NCBI GenBank assembly: GCA_018695085.1 | Contig: JABHOU010000651.1 | Span: forward strand, 1-7,291 | Source of the DNA: Opitutia bacterium | GTDB taxonomy: Bacteria > Verrucomicrobiota > Verrucomicrobiia > Opitutales > Seribacteraceae | Reading direction: 5' to 3' | DNA: 7,291 nucleotides | Position numbers and translations under genes: made by a program | The notes under the pieces: generated by a model | What the model saw: only the letters and a program-made list of their open reading frames with translations | Database searches by the model: none | What the model was told of the DNA's origin: nothing | Shown: positions 1-6,934 of the stretch, piece after piece | Numbering within the stretch: the stretch's first letter is position 1 | Layout of the letters: each line of letters opens with the position of its first letter

Positions 1-2
1 CT

Positions 3-611
3 GAGGATGTGTTTTATGAAGACAAGTCAAAGCCCGAGTCCCTGAAGCAAATCCAGAGCATGCACGAACATGACGATTTCTTCGGCGGCTTCATGAATAG
101 TAGTCCGAAGCGGCTGGCTGAGGAACTGCTGGGCGAACCTGTCGTCGGGAAAAATCTACAGTACTTCAACAAACCGCCCGGCACAGGCCAAGCCACCCCC
201 GCCCATCAGGATGGTTATTATTTCATGCTCGAACCCTGCCGAGCCCTAACAATGTGGATGGCCCTTGACCCAGTGGACGAGGAGAATGGTTGCGTGCGCT
301 ACCTTCGGGGATCGCATCTCGACGGGATGCGTCCGCATGGTCGCACCCAGACCCTCGGATTTTCGCAAGGAATTGTGGATTACGGTAAGAACGAGACCCG
401 CGAGGAAGTCCCCTGCCCCGCCCAGCCAGGCGACCTGCTGGCCCATCATGCCTTGACCATCCATCGAGCCGACGCAAACCTCAGTTCCACTCGATCACGC
501 CGAGCCTTGGGCTTCATTTTCTATGGCGAAAGTGCGTGCGAAGACAAAATTGCTCATGAAACCTATCAAAGAAAGCTAGCCTCGGAAATGTCAGCAGAAG
601 GCAAAATATAA
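3..611 (+). CDS. PhyH-family 2-oxoglutarate/Fe(II)-dependent dioxygenase, 5'-truncated
   Basis: The reading frame is open to the left edge, so the true start lies outside the window; the GTG at 9 is probably an internal Val codon, not the start. About 200 C-terminal residues are present, while PhyH-like proteins usually have about 250-300. Numbering from the GTG, the Fe(II)-binding H-x-D is H66-Q67-D68 (context TPAHQDGYY). The distal histidine is probably H152 in LTIHRADAN, and R164 or R165 follows at the spacing expected for the 2-oxoglutarate carboxylate ligand. PGDLLAHH and ENGCVRYLRGSH are typical of the family. Such enzymes couple O2 and 2-oxoglutarate to hydroxylation of a small substrate, usually in the cytoplasm. 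The substrate cannot be read from the sequence. Its stop is only 7 bp before the sialidase start, so the two are very likely co-transcribed. It might act on a modified sialic acid or other sugar, but that is a guess from position only. Confidence 0.86.
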   Translation, partial: EDVFYEDKSKPESLKQIQSMHEHDDFFGGFMNSSPKRLAEELLGEPVVGKNLQYFNKPPGTGQATPAHQDGYYFMLEPCRALTMWMALDPVDEENGCVRYLRGSHLDGMRPHGRTQTLGFSQGIVDYGKNETREEVPCPAQPGDLLAHHALTIHRADANLSSTRSRRALGFIFYGESACEDKIAHETYQRKLASEMSAEGKI

Positions 612-618
612 CCACGAC

Positions 619-1773
619 ATGAAAATCAAATCATACCACTATCGAAAAATCATCGCATGGAGCTTGCCCATTTTTTGCGTGGCAACGAAGTCGGTTTTCG
701 GGGCACCGAGCGAGACCGAAGTATTCGTTTCCGGACAAGACGGCTACCATACATATCGAATCCCGGCATCCGTTGTCACAACAAAGGGAACGTTGCTCGC
801 TTTCTGTGAAGGACGAAAGAAGAGTCGATCGGATACCGGTGACATCGACCTGGTAATAAAGCGATCCTCGGATGGAGGGAAGTCCTGGAGTTCCATGTCG
901 GTCGTTTGGGACGACGGCTTGAACACCTGCGGCAACCCCTGCCCCGTGGTGGACCGTGACACCGGAACCATTCATCTATTGCTTACTTGGAACTCCGGCA
1001 AAATCCATGAAAGCAAAATCAAATCAGGATTCGGCGAAGACTCGCGTCGGGTCTTCGTTTCACATTCCACCGACGACGGCAAAACCTGGACCAAACCAAA
1101 GGAAATAACTGCGGCGACCAAGAAAAAAGATTGGACTTGGTACGCCACGGGACCGGGGGCAGGCATACAGCTCGAGAAAGGCAAGCATGCCGGCAGGCTC
1201 GTCATCCCCTGCGACCACAAACTGCAGGCACATGGAGACCGCAGCTTTCGGTCACACGTCATCTATTCCGACGATCACGGAAAGACATGGCACCTCGGAG
1301 GCATTGCGCCCAAGGCCATGGTAAATGAATGCGAAGTGGTCGAGCTCTCCGACGACCGACTTCTTCTCAACATGAGAAACTACGACAAGAGTATCCGGGC
1401 GCGACAGGTCTGCTTCAGCAAGGATGGCGGTCTCTCTTGGCAAAACCAGCGACATGACAAGAAACTCATCGAACCCATCTGCCAAGCCAGTATTCGCCGA
1501 CTCCGCTGGCCCGCCAAGGAACGCCCCGGGGTAATCCTGTTCTCCAATCCGGCAAGCAAGAACAAGAGAGACAAACTTACCATTCGAGCCAGCTATGACG
1601 ACGGAGCTACATGGAAGCATTCTCGCGAGCTCTATTCCGGTGGTAGCGCCTATTCCTGCCTGGTCATCCTGAAGAACCAAGCAATTGGGAACCTCTATGA
1701 GAAAGACGGTTACAAAAGCATCGTCTTTACCCGACTCGATCTCGAATGGCTTCAGTCATCCACGCAAAAGTAA
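619..1773 (+). CDS. Exported GH33 sialidase (exo-alpha-sialidase), compact single-domain form
   Basis: 384 residues. The N-terminus looks like a Sec signal peptide: basic residues up to K11, a hydrophobic core at about 11-22, and possible cleavage after G28 in SVFG-AP. This supports the ATG at 619. The rest is a six-bladed sialidase propeller. YRIP (R47) is the conserved first arginine motif. Five Asp boxes follow at about 83-90, 150-157, 217-224, 267-274 and 325-332, each S/T-x-D-x-G-x-x-W. By alignment from memory with known sialidases, the catalytic set is R47, R66, acid/base D72, E237, arginines R253 and R317, and nucleophile Y345 (SAYSC); none is missing. The enzyme should release terminal alpha-linked sialic acid from glycoconjugates outside the cytoplasm. 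It has no accessory module, unlike the sialidase domain of the next gene, and no lipobox cysteine. The upstream 7 bp carries no good ribosome site, so translation may be coupled to the oxygenase gene. Linkage preference cannot be predicted. Confidence 0.93.
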   Translation: MKIKSYHYRKIIAWSLPIFCVATKSVFGAPSETEVFVSGQDGYHTYRIPASVVTTKGTLLAFCEGRKKSRSDTGDIDLVIKRSSDGGKSWSSMSVVWDDGLNTCGNPCPVVDRDTGTIHLLLTWNSGKIHESKIKSGFGEDSRRVFVSHSTDDGKTWTKPKEITAATKKKDWTWYATGPGAGIQLEKGKHAGRLVIPCDHKLQAHGDRSFRSHVIYSDDHGKTWHLGGIAPKAMVNECEVVELSDDRLLLNMRNYDKSIRARQVCFSKDGGLSWQNQRHDKKLIEPICQASIRRLRWPAKERPGVILFSNPASKNKRDKLTIRASYDDGATWKHSRELYSGGSAYSCLVILKNQAIGNLYEKDGYKSIVFTRLDLEWLQSSTQK

Positions 1774-1821
1774 GCCTTTGCTAATTAAGAAACTCGGACA
1801 CGGAAAAAAGATTCGATCGCC

Positions 1822-4800
1822 ATGCCAGGAATCCAAACAGTGCGAATTTCATTCACATCATGGCTGACGGCATTGGGCATCCTTGCACTCCAAACTGTCC
1901 AAACCCATCTTGTCGGCAACTTCCCCGACGCCCAAAAATCGCACAAGGGAAGCATCACTAGCTTTGAGAAAGCGAAGGCCGGCCCAGTCGATCAACTCGA
2001 GACGTCGGTCGGAATTTGGAAAACAGAGTTCGGCAAAATGATTATAGACGACAAGCATGCAAAAACAGGCAAACAATGCCTGCAGTTGACCGGAGGAGAA
2101 GAATCAACAGTCACGCTGCATTTGACGCCGGAGGTAAAAACGGCCAGTGAACTGACTTTCCGGGCGGAGCGTTGGACAAGCCGGGCACCCTTTTCCTTTC
2201 GCATCACCGCCGACCTCGGCAAGGGTTGGAAAGAGATCTACAGCGGAGACGATAAAATCAAAGTCGGGCGAGCCTTCTTGAACCATGTCAAGGTGGGCTT
2301 GCCGGTTGGCAGTAAGCGATTGCAGTTTAGTTGTTCGAGTCCACCAAACACGGGCACCCTCATAGACGACCTGCGAATTGCACCCATTCAGCCACAGGAA
2401 ATCACAGGTATTGAAGTCTTGCCGCTAACTCTTCCAGCCCTAGTCGGGAATGAAGCCTCCGCTCTGCTCAAGCTCAAGATCGAAACAACAGGTCAGCTAA
2501 ATCCCATTTCACTGACCGAGTTGCATGCCTCGCTTTCAAGCGAAACTCATCTTTCGGACCTAACGTCCGTTCATGTGAGCCACAGCGGCCGCCAAGATCG
2601 ATTCCCGAAAAGTAGGCCCGTCGCATCTCTGGATGCAAAGCAGGTCGGCAACAAGCCCTTAGTGTTTTCCTTATCCGACCATGCCTTCCAGTTGGCCGAG
2701 GGCACCAATTACATCTGGCTTTCCTGTCGTCTCAACAAGCAAGCCAACATTGATCATCTAATCGGGATTGCATGCCGCAAGCTCATTTTTTCAAACGGAA
2801 AAACAGTCAAGCCGGACCAAACTCCTTCCATACAGCGAATGGGAGTGGCCCTCCGGAATGGTGGTGACAATGGAGTGAACACCTACCGTATCCCAGGCTT
2901 GGCGACGACGGAAAAGGGGTCTTTGATCGGCGTCTACGACATTCGGCGACGATCGGGCGGCGACCTGCCCGGCGATATCGACGTGGGCATGTCCAGGTCA
3001 ATCGATGGCGGAAGAACATGGGATCCGATGAAGGTAATCATGGATATGGGCAATGATCCGAAATGGCGTTATGATGGGATTGGTGATCCGGCCGTCCTAG
3101 TGGATCAAGGCACCGGCACAATCTGGGTTGCGGCAACATGGAGTCATGGTAACCGTTCATGGCGAGGTTCTGGCCCAGGATTAAAACCGGAGGAAACCGG
3201 TCAGTTGATGCTGGTCCGCAGTGACGATGACGGCATCACTTGGTCCAAACCGCTTAACATTACATCTCAGGTAAAGAAACCGGAGTGGTGCTTTATTTTA
3301 CAAGGACCGGGCAAAGGGATCACCATGCGAGACGGCACGATCGTCTTTGCCGCCCAGTACCAAGACCCACCCGAAAAGAAACGCCTCCCCCACTCCACCA
3401 TCATCTACTCGAAGGATCACGGAAAGACTTGGAAGGTCGGCACGGCCGCCTTCGACGACACGACGGAATCGCAAGTGGTGGAGATTGAACCCGGTGTTCT
3501 GATGCTCAACTGCCGGTACAATCGGAAAGCGCTCCGCGTCGTGGTGACTACCCACGACATGGGCAAGACGTGGCAAAAACATTCCACTTCTGAGAAATCC
3601 TTGATCGAACCGGGTTCATGTATGGCAAGCCTGATCGACGTTGATCGGGAGGTGGGGAAAGGCATCGGCAACTGGCTGTTGTTCTCCAACCCGGACAGTA
3701 CCCGCGGTCGACATCATATCACAATCAAAGCTTCGCCCGATCGCGGTATGACTTGGCCCAAGGAGAATCGTCTGCTACTCGATGAAGAAAACAGCGCCGG
3801 CTACTCCTGCATGTCGATGATCGACGAGAAAACAGTCGGCATTCTTTACGAGGGCAGTCAAGCCCACATGACCTTTCAGCGCATTCCCTTGGAAGATCTC
3901 TTGGGAGGAAAAACCGCTCAAAAGGAAGTTCGGGCATTTCCGAAGGAAGAGATTCTCAAGCTACCCCGCGTATTTGGAGACCACATGGTCTTGCAAGCCG
4001 ATGCTCCGATTCCCGTTTGGGGAAGTGCCAAGGCAGGCGCGACGGTAACGGTTGCATTCGGGGGTGAGAGAAAGAGCGTCAACGCAAATGACCGAGGTGA
4101 TTGGCAGACCCGACTCGAAGCGCGTAAGACAAGTGCAAAACCATCCACTATGACAATCGAGTCAGACAGCGGAAACATTCAAATCAAGGACATCCTCATC
4201 GGTGAAGTGTGGATCTGCGGCGGCCAGTCTAACATGCAATGGCCCCTCGAACAATCGGCGGGAGGCGCAAATGAATTGGCAGCGGCAGATCATCCCAACC
4301 TAAGATTGTTGCATCTTGAGGGCGGTGCTCTCGGCAACTCGGGAAGCTACTCGCGCCAAAACCTTTCTCGACTTACTCCGGAAACTTTCTGCGCAGGCAA
4401 GTGGAAGGTCGCATCCGCCGAGTCCGCTCGCGCTTTCTCGGCGGTGGGTTGGTATTTTGGCCGGTCGCTGATGCAGGAACTGAAGGTTCCGGTCGGACTG
4501 ATCTGCCCGGCAGTAGGTGGAACCCCGACCGAGGCTTGGATTCCTCGCGAGGCGTTGGCAGCCGATCCGAAGCTGAGAGGAATGGTTGCCGGCAATTGGC
4601 TCGAGAACGAGCGCCTGGGCGAATTTTCTCGAACACGAGGTCGGCAAAATTTGCTACGGGCCATGCAGACAGGTGAAGTTATCCCCAGTGATGAGCTTGG
4701 ACCCAATCACTCTTTCAAACCGGGATTCATGTGGTCCGCAGGAATTGAACCAATCATTCCCTACGCGATACGGGGAGTCGTTTGGTATCAGGGCGAGTCA

Positions 4801-6888
4801 AACGCCGAAACAAGATCCAGAGTCCGAGAACACGGGAAATTATTTCCTCTGCTGATCAACCAGTGGCGACAACAATGGGGCCAAGGTGACTTTCCGTTCC
4901 TGTACGTTCAACTCCCGGCACTTAATCGTTCCGAGTGGCCGTGGTTTCGGGACGGACAACGTCGAACGCTCGATCATCTCAAGAATCTTGGCATGGCCGT
5001 CACGATCGACGGCGGTCATCCGTCAAATGTCCATCCTCGGGAAAAGAAAGCCGTTGGCGAACGCTTGGCGAAATGGGCGTTGGGCAAGACTTATGCACTC
5101 AAGAAACATGCAGTTTACTCCGGGCCATTGCTCGATATTGCCGAACGTGAAGGAGACTCGCTGGTCGTGTCGTTCAATCAAGTTGGTGGTGGTCTCAAGA
5201 CATCCGATCAGAAAGCACCTCGCCACTTTCAGCTTTGCGGAGAAAGCGGTGTGTTTTATCCTGCAAAAGCTAAGATCATCGGAAAAAGCACCCTTTCAAT
5301 TTCAAGTCCGAAAGTAGATGAACCCCTGCATGCCCGTTATGCATGGTCACCCTACCCCGAGCCCCCGGTCAACTTGTTCAACAGCGAAGGGCTTCCCGCC
5401 TCTCCGTTCTCCACCGAAAGTAAAGAAACGCTTTTCGCCCTGCAAGAAAAACGATCCACTAGAGAGAACAAAAACGCCAACCGCCCAAACATCCTGTTGA
5501 TCGTGGGCGAGGATCACGGGTGTGAATTGTCCTGCTATGGCGATCCCGTCATCAAGACGCCGAACATTGACGCCCTTGCCTCCCAAGGTGTGTTGTTCGA
5601 GAACGGATACGTCACGCAATCGGTCTGCAGCCCTTCTCGAAGCACCATCTTCACCGGCTTGTACCCTCACCAGAACGGGCAACTCGGTCTTGCGACCCAT
5701 CAATACGGTTGGTTTAAAAAATGGCCCACGACTTACTCCCTTTTGAAAAAGGCCGGTTACCGCACCGGCTTGATTGGAAAGACGCACGTAATTCCTGCAG
5801 AAGCGGTCGAGTCCTTCGTAGATTTTCGGTTCAAGAAATCAGCCAACTTCGCCAAGCGAAAGGTCGCGGAATATGCGGTGAAAGCAGGCGAGTTCTTCCG
5901 AGACGGCGATCAACCGTTCTTCATGACGGTCAACTACCCCGACGCCCACTGGCCGTTGCAGGGACAGGTGGACGACCTGCCCGAAGTACAGGTAGACCTG
6001 AAACGCGTAAAGGTAATGCCCTACGTTGGAGGAGAGACCCCGCGTATGCTCGCGGTGGCCCGCAACTATTACGACTGTATGTTGCGGCTCGATGCCTGCG
6101 TGGGTCAATTGCTGAAGGAATTGGATCATTCCGGCAAGGCGAACAACACGCTCGTCGTCTTCATCGGCGACCACGGCGCCCAGATGGCGCGCGGCAAGGT
6201 TACGGTTTACGAAGGGGGCATGCGTGTGCCATACGTCGTGCGCTGGCCAGGCGTAGCCAAAGCAAATCATCGTTCGAAAGCCCTGGTTTCGACGATTGAC
6301 CTCTTGCCCACATTCCTGGATGCGGCCGGTTCCCCAACACCAAAGGGATTGCCGGGCAAATCGATTAGACCTGTGCTCAACGGGAGCGAAGGCAAAACCT
6401 TTCGGGAATATCTGGCCTGCGAACGCAACTGCGACGCGGCCCGCCACACCTTTCCCCAACGCACGATCCGCGACGCTCGTTACAAGTTGATTCACTCGCC
6501 CGTTCGAGACCGCGAAGATCCCGCCGCACGATATTACCGAACGCATGGACACGCCCATTGGTCGGGTTGCTTAACGGATAAGGAATTGGTCGGCGCGACG
6601 GAGCAAACGAAAGCGGGTTATGCACGCTGGCTAAAGCCACCGGAGTTTCAACTCTATGATTTGAAGACCGACCCATACGAGTGGACGGACCTGTCAAATA
6701 ACCCGAAACACGCGGATGCAAAGCATCGACTTCAAACAGCTCTTAAAAAATGGCAGGCAAACACATGCGACCCCTTGGCCGACCCCGAGAAGTTGAACAT
6801 GCTGATGAATGAGAACGACGCTGTGTTCAAGACTGGTCGTCGTTCCCCCGAAAATGGCTGGCGCTATTTAAAGTATTTGGCTCACTAA
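1822..6888 (+). CDS. Multi-enzyme fusion: sialidase (GH33) + sialate O-acetylesterase + sulfatase
   Basis: One open frame of 1688 codons encodes, in order: a probable signal peptide (about 1-30, hydrophobic stretch 14-24, no lipobox Cys), a beta-rich module (about 35-190), a BNR-neuraminidase N-terminal-like module (about 192-335), GH33 sialidase (about 341-695), sialate O-acetylesterase (about 713-1200) and sulfatase (about 1219-1688). Each enzyme domain is near full length and retains its recognisable active-site residues. The linkers are short and polar (about 696-712 and 1201-1218), and neither contains a Met codon or second signal peptide, so separate translation is unlikely. The protein should act outside the cytoplasm, removing sialic acid together with acetyl and sulfate groups that block it or the underlying glycan. 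An in-frame stop at 1786-1788 bounds the N-terminus. ATG 1822 is the first start after it; GTG 1840 is a possible alternative. It lies 48 bp after the first sialidase and 46 bp before the lyase. No C-terminal sorting domain or anchor is visible. Confidence 0.95.
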   Translation: MPGIQTVRISFTSWLTALGILALQTVQTHLVGNFPDAQKSHKGSITSFEKAKAGPVDQLETSVGIWKTEFGKMIIDDKHAKTGKQCLQLTGGEESTVTLHLTPEVKTASELTFRAERWTSRAPFSFRITADLGKGWKEIYSGDDKIKVGRAFLNHVKVGLPVGSKRLQFSCSSPPNTGTLIDDLRIAPIQPQEITGIEVLPLTLPALVGNEASALLKLKIETTGQLNPISLTELHASLSSETHLSDLTSVHVSHSGRQDRFPKSRPVASLDAKQVGNKPLVFSLSDHAFQLAEGTNYIWLSCRLNKQANIDHLIGIACRKLIFSNGKTVKPDQTPSIQRMGVALRNGGDNGVNTYRIPGLATTEKGSLIGVYDIRRRSGGDLPGDIDVGMSRSIDGGRTWDPMKVIMDMGNDPKWRYDGIGDPAVLVDQGTGTIWVAATWSHGNRSWRGSGPGLKPEETGQLMLVRSDDDGITWSKPLNITSQVKKPEWCFILQGPGKGITMRDGTIVFAAQYQDPPEKKRLPHSTIIYSKDHGKTWKVGTAAFDDTTESQVVEIEPGVLMLNCRYNRKALRVVVTTHDMGKTWQKHSTSEKSLIEPGSCMASLIDVDREVGKGIGNWLLFSNPDSTRGRHHITIKASPDRGMTWPKENRLLLDEENSAGYSCMSMIDEKTVGILYEGSQAHMTFQRIPLEDLLGGKTAQKEVRAFPKEEILKLPRVFGDHMVLQADAPIPVWGSAKAGATVTVAFGGERKSVNANDRGDWQTRLEARKTSAKPSTMTIESDSGNIQIKDILIGEVWICGGQSNMQWPLEQSAGGANELAAADHPNLRLLHLEGGALGNSGSYSRQNLSRLTPETFCAGKWKVASAESARAFSAVGWYFGRSLMQELKVPVGLICPAVGGTPTEAWIPREALAADPKLRGMVAGNWLENERLGEFSRTRGRQNLLRAMQTGEVIPSDELGPNHSFKPGFMWSAGIEPIIPYAIRGVVWYQGESNAETRSRVREHGKLFPLLINQWRQQWGQGDFPFLYVQLPALNRSEWPWFRDGQRRTLDHLKNLGMAVTIDGGHPSNVHPREKKAVGERLAKWALGKTYALKKHAVYSGPLLDIAEREGDSLVVSFNQVGGGLKTSDQKAPRHFQLCGESGVFYPAKAKIIGKSTLSISSPKVDEPLHARYAWSPYPEPPVNLFNSEGLPASPFSTESKETLFALQEKRSTRENKNANRPNILLIVGEDHGCELSCYGDPVIKTPNIDALASQGVLFENGYVTQSVCSPSRSTIFTGLYPHQNGQLGLATHQYGWFKKWPTTYSLLKKAGYRTGLIGKTHVIPAEAVESFVDFRFKKSANFAKRKVAEYAVKAGEFFRDGDQPFFMTVNYPDAHWPLQGQVDDLPEVQVDLKRVKVMPYVGGETPRMLAVARNYYDCMLRLDACVGQLLKELDHSGKANNTLVVFIGDHGAQMARGKVTVYEGGMRVPYVVRWPGVAKANHRSKALVSTIDLLPTFLDAAGSPTPKGLPGKSIRPVLNGSEGKTFREYLACERNCDAARHTFPQRTIRDARYKLIHSPVRDREDPAARYYRTHGHAHWSGCLTDKELVGATEQTKAGYARWLKPPEFQLYDLKTDPYEWTDLSNNPKHADAKHRLQTALKKWQANTCDPLADPEKLNMLMNENDAVFKTGRRSPENGWRYLKYLAH
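1827..1842 (+). promoter_or_regulatory. Shine-Dalgarno-like AGGA with alternative GTG start for the fusion gene
   Basis: AGGA at 1827-1830 sits 9 bases before an in-frame GTG at 1840. The ATG at 1822 has no comparable purine tract at normal spacing; the nearest GGA is at 1802-1804. Starting at 1840 would drop six residues and leave an N-terminus beginning M-R-I-S, with a basic residue directly before the hydrophobic signal core. Both starts give a secreted protein. Which one is used is open. Confidence 0.3.
1924..2391 (+). other. N-terminal beta-rich module of the fusion, possible carbohydrate-binding domain
   Basis: Residues about 35-190 alternate short hydrophobic strands with polar turns, for example SELTFRAERW, FSFRITADLG and KRLQFSCSS, and end in TLIDDLRIAP. 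This strand pattern and the closing I-D-D-L/V-x-I motif are typical of jelly-roll domains attached to secreted enzymes. I do not recognise a specific family. Binding to a glycan is inferred from architecture only. Confidence 0.5.
2395..2826 (+). other. BNR-repeat neuraminidase N-terminal-like domain
   Basis: Residues about 192-335 run from EITGIEVLPLTLPALVGN to the strand just before the sialidase propeller. Features shared with the N-terminal domain of some bacterial BNR neuraminidases are the opening strand followed by a VGN turn, a middle section with LTSVHV, and the late LAEGTNYIWLSCRL strand. Its position directly before the GH33 domain is also typical. It is not catalytic; it probably packs against or orients the propeller. 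The assignment is from memory of the family pattern. Confidence 0.6.
2842..3906 (+). other. GH33 sialidase domain of the fusion protein
   Basis: Residues about 341-695. YRIP (R356) opens the propeller. Five Asp boxes lie at 393-400, 467-474, 530-537, 577-584 and 638-645. By comparison with known sialidases, the catalytic residues are R356, R375 (in VYDIRRR), acid/base D381 (GGDLPGDID), E549, R565, R630 and nucleophile Y661 (AGYSC). The spacing E549-R565 equals that of E237-R253 in the upstream sialidase. The acid/base loop is one residue longer than in that enzyme and resembles the YDVR...DL form of Bacteroides-type sialidases, so the two are divergent paralogues, not a recent copy. Confidence 0.93.
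3958..5421 (+). other. Sialate O-acetylesterase (SGNH/SASA) domain of the fusion protein
   Basis: Residues about 713-1200. The family's leading beta domain is recognisable (LPRVFGDHMVLQADAPIPVWG, 714-734, in part). GEVWICGGQSNMQWP follows, placing the nucleophile at S803. Further signatures are GGTPTEAW (899-906), the VVWYQGESNA block (986-995) and NVHPREK with catalytic H1071. The closing RYAW...NLFNSEGLPASPF (about 1172-1196) shows that the C-terminal part is complete. Members of this family hydrolyse O-acetyl esters, classically from 9-O-acetylated sialic acid; some related domains act on other acetylated glycans. Fusion behind a sialidase supports the sialate role. Confidence 0.92.
5476..6885 (+). 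other. Sulfatase domain (FGly type, N-sulfoglucosamine sulfohydrolase-like) of the fusion protein
   Basis: Residues about 1219-1688. The domain begins straight at the core strand RPNILLIVGEDHG, with E1230/D1231 in the metal-binding position. The formylglycine site is C1269-S-P-S-R1273, continuing to F-T-G. YPHQNG, GLIGKTH (K1320, H1322), YPDAH (D1374, H1376), FIGDHG (D1450, H1451) and K1459 complete the expected active-site blocks. C-terminal ELYDL-like QLYDLKTDPYEW and the KKWQANTCDP end match the layout of SGSH-type sulfatases. The Cys needs conversion to formylglycine by a maturase encoded elsewhere. The actual sulfated substrate is not predictable; resemblance to SGSH does not prove heparan activity. 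Confidence 0.92.
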
Positions 6889-6934
6889 GAGTATCAAAGC
6901 ATCCTCCAATAAAAAGATTTATCATCCCAAACCC

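Noticed and set aside
1685..1867. A 60-codon + strand frame bridging the gap between the two sialidase genes
   Set aside because: It overlaps the end of the first sialidase and the start of the fusion gene in a different frame, has no motif, and needs no independent explanation.
5008..5052. Apparent loss of the catalytic Asp in the esterase's Asp-x-His block (NVHP instead of DIHP)
   Set aside because: Sialate O-acetylesterases such as human SIAE are described with a Ser-His pair and have SIHP at this site. The histidine (H1071) is kept, so this is not evidence of inactivation.
5509..5514. Glu-Asp (E1230-D1231) instead of Asp-Asp at the first sulfatase metal site
   Set aside because: From memory, ED at this position is common among bacterial SGSH-like sulfatases, so it is unlikely to be a defect.
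5721..6299. A 192-codon + strand frame overlapping the sulfatase region
   Set aside because: It is rich in Arg and low-complexity, has no family motif, and overlaps conserved sulfatase residues in another frame.
5839..6558. A 239-codon open frame on the minus strand
   Set aside because: It lies wholly inside the sulfatase domain, whose motifs are unmistakable on the + strand. The minus-strand product has no recognisable domain and is a typical antisense shadow of a moderately GC-rich gene.
6889..6934. Possible terminator or promoter between the fusion gene and the lyase gene
   Set aside because: The 46-bp gap shows no convincing hairpin with a T-run and no promoter-like pair of boxes; read-through in one operon is the simpler reading.
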